Part shown: positions 17,860-26,510 of the stretch, piece by piece
Numbering within the stretch: the stretch's first letter is position 1
Layout: every line of letters begins with the position of its first letter
NCBI GenBank assembly: GCA_030696315.1
Contig: JAUYSM010000103.1
Span: 1 to 35,755, forward strand
Length of the DNA: 35,755 nt
DNA from: Pseudohongiella sp.
GTDB lineage: Bacteria; Pseudomonadota; Gammaproteobacteria; Pseudomonadales; Pseudohongiellaceae
Direction: 5' to 3'
Notes under the pieces: model-generated
What the model saw: only the letters and a program-made list of their open reading frames with translations
Told to the model about the DNA's origin: nothing
The model's database searches: none
Made by a program: the position numbers and the translations under genes

Positions 17860-20355
17860 TCACAATTGCGCACGGTTGAGGGCATCAAGCACAACTTGCG
17901 GGCGCAGGGGTATCTGCCGCATCCGCACAGCGGTGGCGTCAAAGACGGCATTGCCGATCGCTGCAGCAACCGGTTTATGGGCGGCCTCGCCCGCGCCCAA
18001 AGGTGGCATGTCGGGCCGGTCCAGCAACAGCACCTGCAGTTGATCCGGTGCTGAAGCCATCTCAAGAATCGGATAACTGAACCAGTCAGTACTGAGTACA
18101 CTGCGATCATCAAACGCCACCTGTTCAAACAGCGTTCGACTGCAGGCCTGCATCACCGCCCCTTCAATGGTCTGCCGCAGACCATCCGGGTTGATCACCC
18201 GCCCACAGTCATGCGCTACTACCAGACGTAACAGCTTTATCCGTCCGGTTTGTATGTCAACTGCCAGTTCACACACCACTGCTACGCGCGTCTGGCGCCC
18301 ACGCTGACAATACGCCACACCTCGTCCATAGCGCCAGTTGTCACCCGGAAGTAGACTATAGGTAACTGGCAGACTTGTTCGCAGATCAGCATGCGGATTA
18401 GGGGATGGCCGGCTTGACCAGGCGGATTCGGTGGCAAGCGCACGCAACAGTTGCGCATCACGCTCATCACCAAGATGGCGCAACCTGAAGGCAATGGAAT
18501 CCTGTCCACTGACAAACGCCAGTTCATCCATAAAACATTCACTTGAAAATGTGACTTGTGGCCCCTGAGGGTCGCGAAGGTGCGAAGTGCGTAGCGGTGA
18601 CACATGTCTGAGTGGCGGCGGAACCACAGCCCACTGGCTGCGACGGTTAGCAAGGTCATACGCATCCTGCGGTGCACTGAAGTTATTGGTGTCGGGCCGC
18701 TCCAGGCCTAATTGCTGGCCGATCAGTGAGTCAGATGCCTGGGCTCCTGATGGACGGGCATCGTGTGCTGATAGCGCCAGTGCTGACCAATCCATGGCCG
18801 CAATACTGCCATCCGCCAACAGACGGGCGCTCACCCGCATGACAGCGGCGGGCGACTTGGGGTCCCATCCGGTAGCATCTGCGCGTTGATACTGAACACG
18901 CACCGCTCGACCGGTCTCACGCGCAAGAAATGCGGCTTCCAGACCGGCATCATCCGCATCATTACGACCATAGGATCCAGCGCCTGGCACCCAGATCACA
19001 TGCACCTTGACCAGCTCCAGTTCCAGCAGATCAGCGACGCCAACGCGCAACTGGTGAGGTTTCTGCGTCGCTGACCAGACCGTCATGCGCTGGCCATCCC
19101 ACACCGCCACGGCGCAGGCCGGGCCCAGACTGGCATGAGACTGCAGAGGCCATTCATACTCCGCCTGCAGCACAGGCCCTGCTTCTGCAAGGTCTGCAGC
19201 AGAGAGGCCCGTAGCAGAGAGGTCGGCAGTAGAGAGGTCTGCAGCAGAGAGGTCGGCGGTAGAGAGGTCGGCGGTAGAGAGGTCGGCAGTAGAGAGGTCG
19301 GCACCCGCGAGCACGGCATCAACAGCACCCTGATCGAGCGCCACGCGTTGCATCCGCGCGGGTGTGTTTCGCAAATAATCATACAGGCCGCTATCACCAG
19401 GAAACACCGGCGCGGGCTCCTGCCATGTCTGCTGCAATGCACGCGATGCCATAATAACGCGCCACTCATCCTCACCCAGCAACGCGGCAAACGCCGCTCT
19501 GCGCACAATAAAAACATCATTGATCATGTCATCCGGCAACACCAGTGTGAGTGGAGTTGCACCTGCCACCTGCGGTCGTATCACCCGCGCATGCAGCATA
19601 TCCGGCAGGCTGATCTGATCGATCATCACAAACTCGCCGGTGACTTTCTGATGAATATCATCGCGCGCTAAAGACTGTCCGGTCCAACTGTCAGTAGACA
19701 ATGCTGCCTGAGGCACCACCGTTGCCTGACCGGTAACATTCAGACTGTTGCCCTGCCCGCTAACCTCAAGCATGTGTGCAAGCCAGTGCTGATCCAGCGC
19801 ATCAGAGGCAATCAGCGTCCAGTAACTGCTGCGCTGTGACGGCAGGGTGTCACAGAATATCTCTCCATCCTCCACATGTAAGGATGAAAAAGGGCACTGC
19901 CACTGCTGCGCAATGTGTGACAGCAGGATATGTTTTACTTCTGCTGCGACAGTCATCAGCGGCAGACTGCCCATTTCTACGCCGGAGGCACTGCTTGCAC
20001 CGCCCTGATCTGGCGTCAGTTCTGTGTCACCCATCACTACCTGAATGCGCCGCGGATGCACTGACAATTGATCTGCCACCAACTGACGAATCGCAGTATC
20101 AAGGCCCTGACCTACATCCACTTTGCCGAAGTACACGGTGACACGCCCAGCAGCATCCAGTGCAATCCATGTGCCTAACACCGCGGGGTCAGGTTCATTG
20201 AATTTATTGTTGCTTGCAATTGCGTCAGTCGCGCTCACGCCACTCGGGATTGCTGTACACGACAACACTGGAAATCCTGCCGCTGCAACCAGAAATCGCC
20301 CGCCACTCAACAGAAATTGCCTGCGTGTCAGGTGAGCGTGGAGCAAGGCGCTCAT
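17860..20355 (-). CDS. Molybdopterin-binding hydroxylase large subunit (IorB-like)
   Basis: Catalytic subunit of a two-subunit molybdenum hydroxylase of the xanthine oxidase family, closest in layout to isoquinoline 1-oxidoreductase beta and aldehyde dehydrogenase relatives. Start ATG 20355 overlaps the stop of the FeS subunit as ATGA. It gives MSALLHAHLTRRQFLLSGG, a twin-arginine signal with a hydrophobic run, so export is likely. The in-frame extension to 20412 lies inside the FeS gene. The C-terminal PPLGAGEAAHKPVAAAIGNA carries the family's active-site Glu (about residue 790). The usual Gly-rich GGGFGRR site reads GAGSYGRN. Residues 351-390 are an in-frame run of ADLST-type pentapeptides. 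The native substrate is unknown; N-heterocycles or aldehydes are typical. No chaperone (XdhC) or cytochrome gene is adjacent. Confidence 0.85.
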   Translation of the reverse strand: MSALLHAHLTRRQFLLSGGRFLVAAAGFPVLSCTAIPSGVSATDAIASNNKFNEPDPAVLGTWIALDAAGRVTVYFGKVDVGQGLDTAIRQLVADQLSVHPRRIQVVMGDTELTPDQGGASSASGVEMGSLPLMTVAAEVKHILLSHIAQQWQCPFSSLHVEDGEIFCDTLPSQRSSYWTLIASDALDQHWLAHMLEVSGQGNSLNVTGQATVVPQAALSTDSWTGQSLARDDIHQKVTGEFVMIDQISLPDMLHARVIRPQVAGATPLTLVLPDDMINDVFIVRRAAFAALLGEDEWRVIMASRALQQTWQEPAPVFPGDSGLYDYLRNTPARMQRVALDQGAVDAVLAGADLSTADLSTADLSTADLSAADLSTADLSATGLSAADLAEAGPVLQAEYEWPLQSHASLGPACAVAVWDGQRMTVWSATQKPHQLRVGVADLLELELVKVHVIWVPGAGSYGRNDADDAGLEAAFLARETGRAVRVQYQRADATGWDPKSPAAVMRVSARLLADGSIAAMDWSALALSAHDARPSGAQASDSLIGQQLGLERPDTNNFSAPQDAYDLANRRSQWAVVPPPLRHVSPLRTSHLRDPQGPQVTFSSECFMDELAFVSGQDSIAFRLRHLGDERDAQLLRALATESAWSSRPSPNPHADLRTSLPVTYSLLPGDNWRYGRGVAYCQRGRQTRVAVVCELAVDIQTGRIKLLRLVVAHDCGRVINPDGLRQTIEGAVMQACSRTLFEQVAFDDRSVLSTDWFSYPILEMASAPDQLQVLLLDRPDMPPLGAGEAAHKPVAAAIGNAVFDATAVRMRQIPLRPQVVLDALNRAQL
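19186..19305 (-). repeat. 15-bp tandem repeat encoding ADLST pentapeptides
   Basis: Seven clear 15-bp units beginning AGAGAGG start at 19201, 19216, 19231, 19246, 19261, 19276 and 19291, with a degenerate eighth at 19186. Read on the minus strand they encode ADLST or ADLSA units in frame in the IorB-like protein. The pattern fits the pentapeptide-repeat consensus A(D/N)LXX. Near-identical DNA units point to recent expansion and possible length variation. Confidence 0.9.
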
Positions 20356-20885
20356 GATGCCGCAACCTGCTCGACCGCCGCACGAAAGCGCATCTGCATC
20401 GCGCATCGACATTTGAGGCCAGCAAACGCCTGATTTATCGCGTCACGGTCGGGCATCGGATTCTCTTCCAGCAACGCTACCGCAGACATCAACCATCCGT
20501 TAATGCAATACCCGCACTGCGCAGCCATCTGATCAATGAAGGCTTGCTGAAGCGGATGCAAACTCTGATGTTGTGTCGTGTCCGTTAAGCCAGGTTCACC
20601 TGATGCTTTTGCAAGCTGTGCCTGCCAGCGCGCCGGCAATCCGGCAATAGTAACCACGTCCTGTCCGTCCACTGCCGCGGTTGGGAGTTGGCAAGAACGG
20701 ACCGGACGCCCTTCAACAAGCACCGTGCAAGCACCACACTGTCCCAAACCACACCCAAAACGAGGATTCCGCAGGCGGAGCGTATTCCTCAGTGTGTACA
20801 ACAACGGCATCGACGGATCTACTTCAGGAGTGAAAAGCAGACCGTCGACGACCACTGAAACAGTTGAACTGGCTGTCCTTGACAT
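20352..20885 (-). CDS. [2Fe-2S] subunit of molybdenum hydroxylase (IorA-like)
   Basis: Electron-transfer subunit that passes electrons from the molybdenum centre. Start ATG 20885 has GGGAG 7 bases upstream; the in-frame ATG at 20924 lacks one. The 177 residues hold two clusters: a plant-ferredoxin-type set at Cys45, Cys50, Cys53 and Cys65 (RFGCGLGQCGACTV), and a helical-domain set at Cys124, Cys127, Cys159 and Cys161 (CGYC, then CRC). All eight ligands are present. The stop overlaps the large-subunit start as ATGA, which fits 1:1 production. It is the first gene of its operon and faces the amidase-fold lipoprotein gene. Confidence 0.92.
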   Translation of the reverse strand: MSRTASSTVSVVVDGLLFTPEVDPSMPLLYTLRNTLRLRNPRFGCGLGQCGACTVLVEGRPVRSCQLPTAAVDGQDVVTIAGLPARWQAQLAKASGEPGLTDTTQHQSLHPLQQAFIDQMAAQCGYCINGWLMSAVALLEENPMPDRDAINQAFAGLKCRCAMQMRFRAAVEQVAAS

Positions 20886-20934
20886 GGATGACTCCCAAAG
20901 GTTTGGCATCTCTATAGACGGCAATGTAGTTCAG

Positions 20935-20973
20935 CACCCTACCGAATGAATTAAATTATCTTCCAGTAGGGTG
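20935..20973. promoter_or_regulatory. Inverted repeat in the divergent promoter region
   Basis: CACCCTAC (20935-20942) and GTAGGGTG (20966-20973) are perfect inverted arms 23 bp apart around an AT-rich centre. They sit in the 146 bp between the divergent FeS-subunit and amidase-fold genes. A second pair, GTTGAC (20984-20989) and GTCAAC (21002-21007), follows. Either could be an operator controlling both genes. No cognate regulator gene lies next to them. Confidence 0.4.
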
Positions 20974-21031
20974 AAGACCTGCTGTTGACGTCCTCGCATA
21001 GGTCAACAAACCAAAACAGGAGACAAACCCA

Positions 21032-23341
21032 ATGTTCAACTACCGTGTCCCACTCACCTGGAGGCAACCTCTTCAGCAGCGTGTGAAACAAACGCTACTG
21101 GCAGCCACGATGGCCACTGCCAGCCTGGTGCTGTCTGCCTGCTCAGAGGCGCAGTCGCAAGACTTCGATATTATTGAAGCCACCATTGACGAGATGCATC
21201 AGGCTATACAGTCAGGACAAACCACCTGCGCAGACATCGTGGAATCCTATATTGCGCGTGCTGCCGCCTATAACGGTTCTTGCACTGTACTGGTGACTGA
21301 AGATGGCCGTCCTCTGGCACAAGCGCTGGGTAATGTGCGTGCAGGATCCCCGGTAGTATTCCCCACCCAAACTGTTGCCGCCGATGAAATCCTGCCTGAC
21401 CTCGAATTGTATGAGGGCTTGCCGCTAGAGTACGGCCGCATGGAACCGACTGCCTCCGACCCGACAGTTTCCCAGCAATTTGGCATGCGCGTGGGCATTC
21501 CACGGGCAGGCCAACTCAATGCGCTGGAGATGCTTAACATTCGCGGTGAACGGACCGTGGCGTGCAAAAACGAATGCGACGCACATCCGTCCACTGGCGC
21601 ACTACCTGCAAGTTGCCCGGTCGAATGTGAAGCGTTCCGCCAGCAACCCGATGCACGCGAACTTGCCGCGCAGTACGACGCTCAATACGGCAGAAATCCG
21701 CCACTTGACGAACTGCCGATGTACTGTGTGAATTTCTCCTACAAAAACTGGTATGACGCCACTGAAATGCGCGCAACCGGTGGCAATGACACCAACTTCG
21801 CCATGGATGCCCCCAAGGTGGACTCACCGGATCTGCGTGTGCTTAAAGAGAAAGGTGCCATTATGTTTGGTGTGGCCACAGCAGCCAGAACAGGCCTCGG
21901 TTTTGATGGCCCTGAACAAGCACAAACCTACCGACCAGATGGAAACTATGGTTACGCTCAATGGGGCGGCCAGCCATGTAACGCTTATGACACCGAGCGC
22001 GTGACACGTGGCACCAGTTCGGGAAGTGGCGTCTCTGTGGCAGCCAATCTGGTGCAGTGCTCTATCTGCGAACAAGGCAGCGCTTCCTGCAAGGGACCTG
22101 CATCACGCAACAATGTGGTTAACTTTCTGACCACTCGCGGATTGATGATGCACGGCGGCATGAACAGCCAGCGCGTTGGCGATAGAGCCGGTATTCATTG
22201 CCGTACTGTGGGCGACGTGGTACGTGTACTGGATGCTATTAAGGGCTACAAATCCGATGACATGTATACTGCGATTCCTCCGGAGTTGATTCCGGATGAA
22301 CCTTATGTGAGCTTTCTGGTTAACGAAGACGGTGTTGCCTCTAAACCATTGGCTGGCATGCGCGTTGCGCTGGTCCGCGAATTTATGGTTAAACACAGCC
22401 TGAATGATGTTGCTATCAGTGATCAGATTAACGGTGAAATCAAGCGTATTGTGGGTGAGGAACTTGGTGCCGAGCTGGTACAGACCTATGATCCGCAGTA
22501 CCAGACTGATCCGGATATTCCGGTCATCACCTACACTTTCCAGGATGCGATCCGAGAGATACTGGCTCACAACGTCCCGGAATTTTTCTGGCAACGCGAC
22601 TCCAGCGGGGAACTTGAGTTCGCAGTCGATGGCTGGGACGTTACCAGTACTGACTATGCAATCGCGCTGGCGATGGGAACCGCGCCACTGTCAGAGAAGC
22701 TGACGCTGCGCCGACTCACCAGTGGGATGGACAACTACAAGAGCCCGTTCACCGTGAACAAATACCTAATGGAGCGCGGTGATTCACGCGTCTTCAACTG
22801 GGAAACCTTTGTTGCCAACTCAAAGTGGGAAGACGATGAGCATCGCGCCGGCTCGGTTAATGCCATCGGACAACAGGATCTGCGCGCAAGACCAGGTCAG
22901 ATCAGTTATCTGAAAATGCAGTTCGCACTGCGCCTGATTGTGCACAAAGTCATGTACGAAAATGGCATCGACGCGTTTGTGAATCCGGAAGTCACACTAC
23001 CACACTACAAACTGGGCGGCCCTGCTGAACCTACTGTAGATAATCGTGGCACGGCCAGTTGCTGCGCACAATTCACCGCTGTGCTCGGAGGACCGGAGAT
23101 TGACGTGCCCGCCGGCTACAACCAGATTGTGTACGAGCCACGCTACGAATTAAGTGCCGACCGCACCAGGTACATCTCAGTCCCCGGTACAGAGCGCAGC
23201 ATGTTGCCAGTACCAATGCCCGTCAGTTTGATGGTTTGGGGACCACCGGGCGGTGAGCCTGAAGTGATCCGGGTAGCATCCGCATACGAGTCTGCAACCC
23301 AGCATCGCATTCCGCCACCAGATTTTGGCCCGATACCCTGA
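21032..23341 (+). CDS. Amidase-signature-fold lipoprotein, probably lacking the catalytic Lys
   Basis: Large (769 aa) member of the amidase signature family. The signal LVLSAC gives a lipobox with Cys37, so it should be membrane-anchored and face the periplasm or outside. AGGAG sits 9 bases before ATG 21032. The Gly/Ser stretch GTSSGSG (327-333) corresponds to the family GSSGG with the cis-Ser, and Ser352 (GSASCKGPAS) aligns with the nucleophile. The family motif G-K-T-N that carries the catalytic lysine reads GAIMFGVATAART at 275-287, with Val281 in the Lys position. There are many Cys residues in the 175-355 region and a long insertion before the core, which would fit an exported, disulphide-containing protein. 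It is divergent from the molybdenum hydroxylase genes. It may be a non-classical hydrolase or a binding protein. Confidence 0.8.
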   Translation: MFNYRVPLTWRQPLQQRVKQTLLAATMATASLVLSACSEAQSQDFDIIEATIDEMHQAIQSGQTTCADIVESYIARAAAYNGSCTVLVTEDGRPLAQALGNVRAGSPVVFPTQTVAADEILPDLELYEGLPLEYGRMEPTASDPTVSQQFGMRVGIPRAGQLNALEMLNIRGERTVACKNECDAHPSTGALPASCPVECEAFRQQPDARELAAQYDAQYGRNPPLDELPMYCVNFSYKNWYDATEMRATGGNDTNFAMDAPKVDSPDLRVLKEKGAIMFGVATAARTGLGFDGPEQAQTYRPDGNYGYAQWGGQPCNAYDTERVTRGTSSGSGVSVAANLVQCSICEQGSASCKGPASRNNVVNFLTTRGLMMHGGMNSQRVGDRAGIHCRTVGDVVRVLDAIKGYKSDDMYTAIPPELIPDEPYVSFLVNEDGVASKPLAGMRVALVREFMVKHSLNDVAISDQINGEIKRIVGEELGAELVQTYDPQYQTDPDIPVITYTFQDAIREILAHNVPEFFWQRDSSGELEFAVDGWDVTSTDYAIALAMGTAPLSEKLTLRRLTSGMDNYKSPFTVNKYLMERGDSRVFNWETFVANSKWEDDEHRAGSVNAIGQQDLRARPGQISYLKMQFALRLIVHKVMYENGIDAFVNPEVTLPHYKLGGPAEPTVDNRGTASCCAQFTAVLGGPEIDVPAGYNQIVYEPRYELSADRTRYISVPGTERSMLPVPMPVSLMVWGPPGGEPEVIRVASAYESATQHRIPPPDFGPIP

Positions 23342-23380
23342 TCTGCCACCGGGAGTGACCCGAGGGTTCTGAGGATCAAT

Positions 23381-23420
23381 AAAAAAAGCGGCAGCTCAGT
23401 AAACAGCTGCCGCTTTTTTT
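23381..23420. terminator. Bidirectional Rho-independent terminator
   Basis: A perfect 16-bp inverted repeat (A7 then GCGGCAGCT, complement at 23405-23420) surrounds an 8-base loop. It gives T7 on both strands. It lies between the convergent amidase-fold and epimerase genes and should end both transcripts. Confidence 0.9.
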
Positions 23421-23437
23421 CAAACATGATCGAGCCT

Positions 23438-24490
23438 TCACATCTTGAAAAAATCCCGATACCACGCCACAAAATTATCAACACCCTGCTGCACAGGCGT
23501 GTTGGGTTTGTAGTCCATATCTTCAACAAGATCCGTGACATCCGCAAAAGTTGCCGGCACATCACCAGGTTGAATCGGCAACATTTCTTTCACAATAGGT
23601 TTACCAAGCGCCTTTTCTATCGCCTCGATAAAATCCATCAGACGCACCGGGCTGTTGTTGCCGATATTGTAAATCTTATAAGGTGCCGATGAGCTGCCGG
23701 GATTGGGATCCATGCCTGTCCAGCGAGGGTCGGGAGATGCTGGGTTATCGATCACACGCACAACACCTTCCACGATGTCATCGATGTAGGTGAAGTCACG
23801 CTTCATGTCTCCATTATTAAACACCTTGATCGGTTCACCGGCCAGAGCAGCCTTGGTAAACAAAAACAGCGCCATGTCCGGTCGACCCCACGGCCCGTAC
23901 ACCGTAAAAAACCGCAACCCGGTGGTGCGAATGCCAAACAGATGTGAGTAGGTGTGCGCCATCAGTTCATTGGATTTTTTGCTGGCGGCGTACAGGCTGA
24001 TCGGGTGGTCAACGTTGTGCGTTGTCGCGAACGGCAAGGACTCATTCAAGCCATAGACTGAGGAGCTGGACGCATAAGAAAGATTCATGACGCCATGATG
24101 GCGGCAGCACTCGAGAATATTGAGGAAGCCGACAATATTGGCATCAATATACGCCTGGGGATTCTGCAAGGAGTAACGCACCCCGGCCTGCGCTGCAAGG
24201 TTACACACCGCATCAAATTTCTCTGCTGTGAACAACTGATCCAGCGCGGGTTTGTCCTCCAGCTGCAACTTGATAAAGCGATAGTTCGGCTGCGTTGTCG
24301 AACGCAACAGACGACCATATTCAATGTCCGCCTGCGCAATTCCTGCCGCCTGCAGCCGCCCGTATTTCACGCGCTGATCGTAATAATCATTGATGCTATC
24401 CAGCCCCACCACCTCATCACCGCGCGCCAGCAGAGCCTGCGCCAAATGAAAGCCGATAAATCCAGCGGTACCTGTCAGCAATATCTTCAT
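23438..24490 (-). CDS. UDP-glucuronate 4-epimerase
   Basis: Extended short-chain dehydrogenase that interconverts UDP-glucuronate and UDP-galacturonate in the cytoplasm. GTAGFIG at residues 7-13 binds NAD. LDSINDYYD (30-38) is typical of the UDP-uronate epimerase subgroup. The catalytic set is Ser141-143 (YASSSSVYG), Tyr167 and Lys171 (LYAASKK). The 350-aa length is usual. GGAAGG lies 7 bases before ATG 24490. The start also overlaps, as ATGA, the stop of a 37-codon repeat-derived leader ORF. With the UDP-glucose dehydrogenase at 25333 it completes a UDP-Glc to UDP-GalA route. Confidence 0.9.
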   Translation of the reverse strand: MKILLTGTAGFIGFHLAQALLARGDEVVGLDSINDYYDQRVKYGRLQAAGIAQADIEYGRLLRSTTQPNYRFIKLQLEDKPALDQLFTAEKFDAVCNLAAQAGVRYSLQNPQAYIDANIVGFLNILECCRHHGVMNLSYASSSSVYGLNESLPFATTHNVDHPISLYAASKKSNELMAHTYSHLFGIRTTGLRFFTVYGPWGRPDMALFLFTKAALAGEPIKVFNNGDMKRDFTYIDDIVEGVVRVIDNPASPDPRWTGMDPNPGSSSAPYKIYNIGNNSPVRLMDFIEAIEKALGKPIVKEMLPIQPGDVPATFADVTDLVEDMDYKPNTPVQQGVDNFVAWYRDFFKM

Positions 24491-24600
24491 GCGTTTACCT
24501 TCCTTGATGAGTCTTGATAGGGGTCTTGATAGTGGCCTTGATAGGGGACGGAGTGATTGGATTGGGGACGGAGGGGTTTTTTAGGGGACGGAGGGATCAT
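24487..24600 (-). CDS. 37-codon leader ORF made of the repeat
   Basis: It opens at the ATG in the palindrome core (overlapping the APS-kinase stop as ATGA) and reads through the 20-bp repeat array (MIPPSPKKPLRP at the start). It ends with TGA overlapping the epimerase ATG, again as ATGA. Composition is low-complexity (Pro, Gln, Tyr, Ser). It has no sign of protein family. If translated it would couple APS kinase and epimerase translation; otherwise it is a by-product of the repeat. Confidence 0.35.
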   Translation of the reverse strand: MIPPSPKKPLRPQSNHSVPYQGHYQDPYQDSSRKVNA

Positions 24601-24621
24601 TTTTTGATCCCTCCGTCCCCT
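24503..24621. repeat. Dispersed repeat, locus 4 (12-bp and 20-bp stacks plus palindrome)
   Basis: Short CTTGAT-led units begin at 24503, 24513, 24525 and 24537. Three same-direction arms follow, starting at 24544, 24564 and 24584, exactly 20 bp apart. The last is closed by its complementary arm from 24606. The first two arms have drifted (GAGTGATT, GAGGGGTT). The locus overlaps the last codons of APS kinase. Confidence 0.85.
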
Positions 24622-25175
24622 GTCAAGGCCCCTACCAAAGTCAAAAACGCCAACACACGTGCAGCACTTTGTGCGGGGGTCTCCCCTTCTGTGGAAAGAT
24701 GCAAGTCTGGGGCGGTGGGTACTTCGTAGGGCGAGTCTATGCCAGTGAAATGGCGAATCTCACCCGCCCGTGCCCGGCGGTACAAACCCTTGACATCGCG
24801 CTGTTCCGCGACGGCCAGCGGTGTATCGACAAACACCTCGTAGAAACGGCCATAAGGTTCAAGCAGCGCCCTGGCCTGCGCCCGTTCCGCAGCAAATGGG
24901 GAGATAAACGCAGCAAGCACAAACTGCCCCGCGCCGAGCAGCAATCCGCACACCTCTGCCGCTCGTCGAATATTCTCCGCGCGATCCTTCGCCGTGAACC
25001 CAAGATCACGGCATAAACCTTTGCGCAACACATCGCCATCCAGACGCACCAACGCTCGCCCCTGAGCACGCAACGCCTGCTCCAGCTCAACGGCAATGGA
25101 TGTTTTCCCTGCACCGGACAGACCGGTCAGCCACACCACAAATGGTTTTGTGTCGATGTTTTTCATGGGCCGCAT
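24597..25175 (-). CDS. cysC: Adenylylsulfate (APS) kinase
   Basis: Phosphorylates APS to PAPS, the sulfate donor for sulfotransferases and for assimilation. The Walker A motif GLSGAGKT is at residues 18-25, followed by family motifs LDGDVLRKGL and DRAENIRRAAEV, then EVFVDTPLAVAEQRDVKGLY and FTGIDSPYE. Start ATG 25175 (MRPMKN) is chosen for GAGGA 4 bases upstream; an in-frame ATG in the repeat at 25214 would add 13 residues. The C-terminus is repeat-encoded: after LTLVGALT the protein ends GDGGIKK. No ATP sulfurylase (cysDN or sat) is nearby, so this is an isolated kinase among nucleotide-sugar genes. PAPS supply to the sulfotransferase at 32206 is an attractive inference. Confidence 0.9.
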   Translation of the reverse strand: MRPMKNIDTKPFVVWLTGLSGAGKTSIAVELEQALRAQGRALVRLDGDVLRKGLCRDLGFTAKDRAENIRRAAEVCGLLLGAGQFVLAAFISPFAAERAQARALLEPYGRFYEVFVDTPLAVAEQRDVKGLYRRARAGEIRHFTGIDSPYEVPTAPDLHLSTEGETPAQSAARVLAFLTLVGALTGDGGIKK

Positions 25176-25196
25176 TCTATCCTCAAAATTGATGTT

Positions 25197-25286
25197 TGGG
25201 GACGGAGGGATCATTTTTTGATCACTCCGACCCCAAACAAATCCCTCCGTCCCCTACCTGTACATTTTTTGATCCCTCCGTCCCCT
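25197..25286. repeat. Dispersed repeat, locus 5 between APS kinase and UDP-glucose dehydrogenase
   Basis: One arm from 25198 is closed at 25220. Further same-direction arms follow at about 25240 (20 bp on) and 25271 (31 bp on). Both spacing classes occur in one array. The locus lies between divergent starts, so both promoters must be in or beside it. The plus-strand gene has only about 46 bp between array and ATG. Confidence 0.9.
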
Positions 25287-25332
25287 AAAAAACAGCTACA
25301 ATCGGGCCATACAGATCACATATAGGGACATC

Positions 25333-26499
25333 ATGAAAATCGCGATTGCAGGTACAGGTTACGTCGGTTTATCCAATGCTGTGTTGTTATCTCAGCATAA
25401 TCAGGTGGTTGCGCTGGATATCATTGAAGACAAAGTCAACATGATCAATAACCGGCAGAGCCCGATTGCCGACGCAGACATTGAGCATTATCTTCAGAAT
25501 AAACCGCTTAATCTGAAGGCCACGCTGGATAAAAAGGAAGCCTATGAAGATGCGGATTTTGTGATCATTGCGACACCGACTGATTATGATCCGCAGACCA
25601 ACTACTTCAATACGCGCTCAGTGGAAGCAGTCATCAAGGATGTCACGGCCATCAATCCAAATGCGGTGATGGTGATCAAATCCACGGTACCCGTGGGTTA
25701 CACAGCGAAGGCGAAAGTACAGTTTTGTACTGATAACATCATGTTTTCCCCAGAGTTTTTAAGGGAAGGCAAGGCGCTGTACGATAACTTATACCCTTCA
25801 CGTATCATTGTGGGCGAGCGATCCGAACGCGCTGAACGCTTCGCGGCACTGCTGCAACAAGGCGCAATCAAGCAGGATGTACAGGTATTGTTTATCGACT
25901 CTACCGAAGCCGAAGCCGTCAAATTGTTCTCCAACACCTACCTGGCCATGCGCGTCGCGTACTTTAACGAACTTGACACCTATGCTGCCTCGCACGGGTT
26001 GAATACCCGGCAGATTATCGACGGTGTCTGTCTCGACCCGCGCATAGGCAATCACTACAACAATCCCTCGTTTGGTTACGGCGGCTATTGCCTGCCCAAG
26101 GACACCAAACAGCTGCTGGCCAACTACTCGGAAGTGCCGCAGAACCTGATCAATGCCATTGTGGATGCCAACCGCACGCGTAAAGACTTTATCGCCGACA
26201 GCATCGTGGCGCGCAATCCGCAGGTGGTAGGTGTGTACCGGCTGATCATGAAAGCGGGCTCGGACAACTTTCGCGCCTCCAGCATCCAAGGCATCATGAA
26301 GCGCATAAAAGCTAAAGGAATCAAGGTGGTAGTGTTCGAACCGGCGCTACAGGAAGCCGAGTTTTTCCGCTCGCCGGTGATGCACGATCTGGACGCGTTC
26401 AAAGATATGTGCGACGTCATCATCGCCAACCGCATGACCGATGTGCTCGCAGATGTTGAGCACAAAGTGTACACCCGCGATCTGTTTGGCAGCGATTAG
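25333..26499 (+). CDS. ugd: UDP-glucose 6-dehydrogenase
   Basis: Oxidises UDP-glucose to UDP-glucuronate with two NAD in the cytoplasm. The N-terminal Rossmann motif [13 protein letters not shown] starts at residue 7. The central helix motif is [18 protein letters not shown]. The catalytic Cys253 lies in [14 protein letters not shown]. The C-terminal UDP-binding domain ends with IIANRM. The 388 residues match the short enterobacterial Ugd type. The start is at ATG 25333 with AGGGA 6 bases upstream. It is a single-gene unit flanked by repeat arrays on both sides. Its product feeds the 4-epimerase at 23438. Confidence 0.95.
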   Translation: MKIAIAGTGYVGLSNAVLLSQHNQVVALDIIEDKVNMINNRQSPIADADIEHYLQNKPLNLKATLDKKEAYEDADFVIIATPTDYDPQTNYFNTRSVEAVIKDVTAINPNAVMVIKSTVPVGYTAKAKVQFCTDNIMFSPEFLREGKALYDNLYPSRIIVGERSERAERFAALLQQGAIKQDVQVLFIDSTEAEAVKLFSNTYLAMRVAYFNELDTYAASHGLNTRQIIDGVCLDPRIGNHYNNPSFGYGGYCLPKDTKQLLANYSEVPQNLINAIVDANRTRKDFIADSIVARNPQVVGVYRLIMKAGSDNFRASSIQGIMKRIKAKGIKVVVFEPALQEAEFFRSPVMHDLDAFKDMCDVIIANRMTDVLADVEHKVYTRDLFGSD

Positions 26500-26510
26500 C
26501 AGGGTTTGAT

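Noticed and set aside
25269-25302. Promoter for ugd using TTGATC in the repeat and TACAAT
   Set aside because: The spacer would be 22 bp, too long for a standard sigma-70 promoter.
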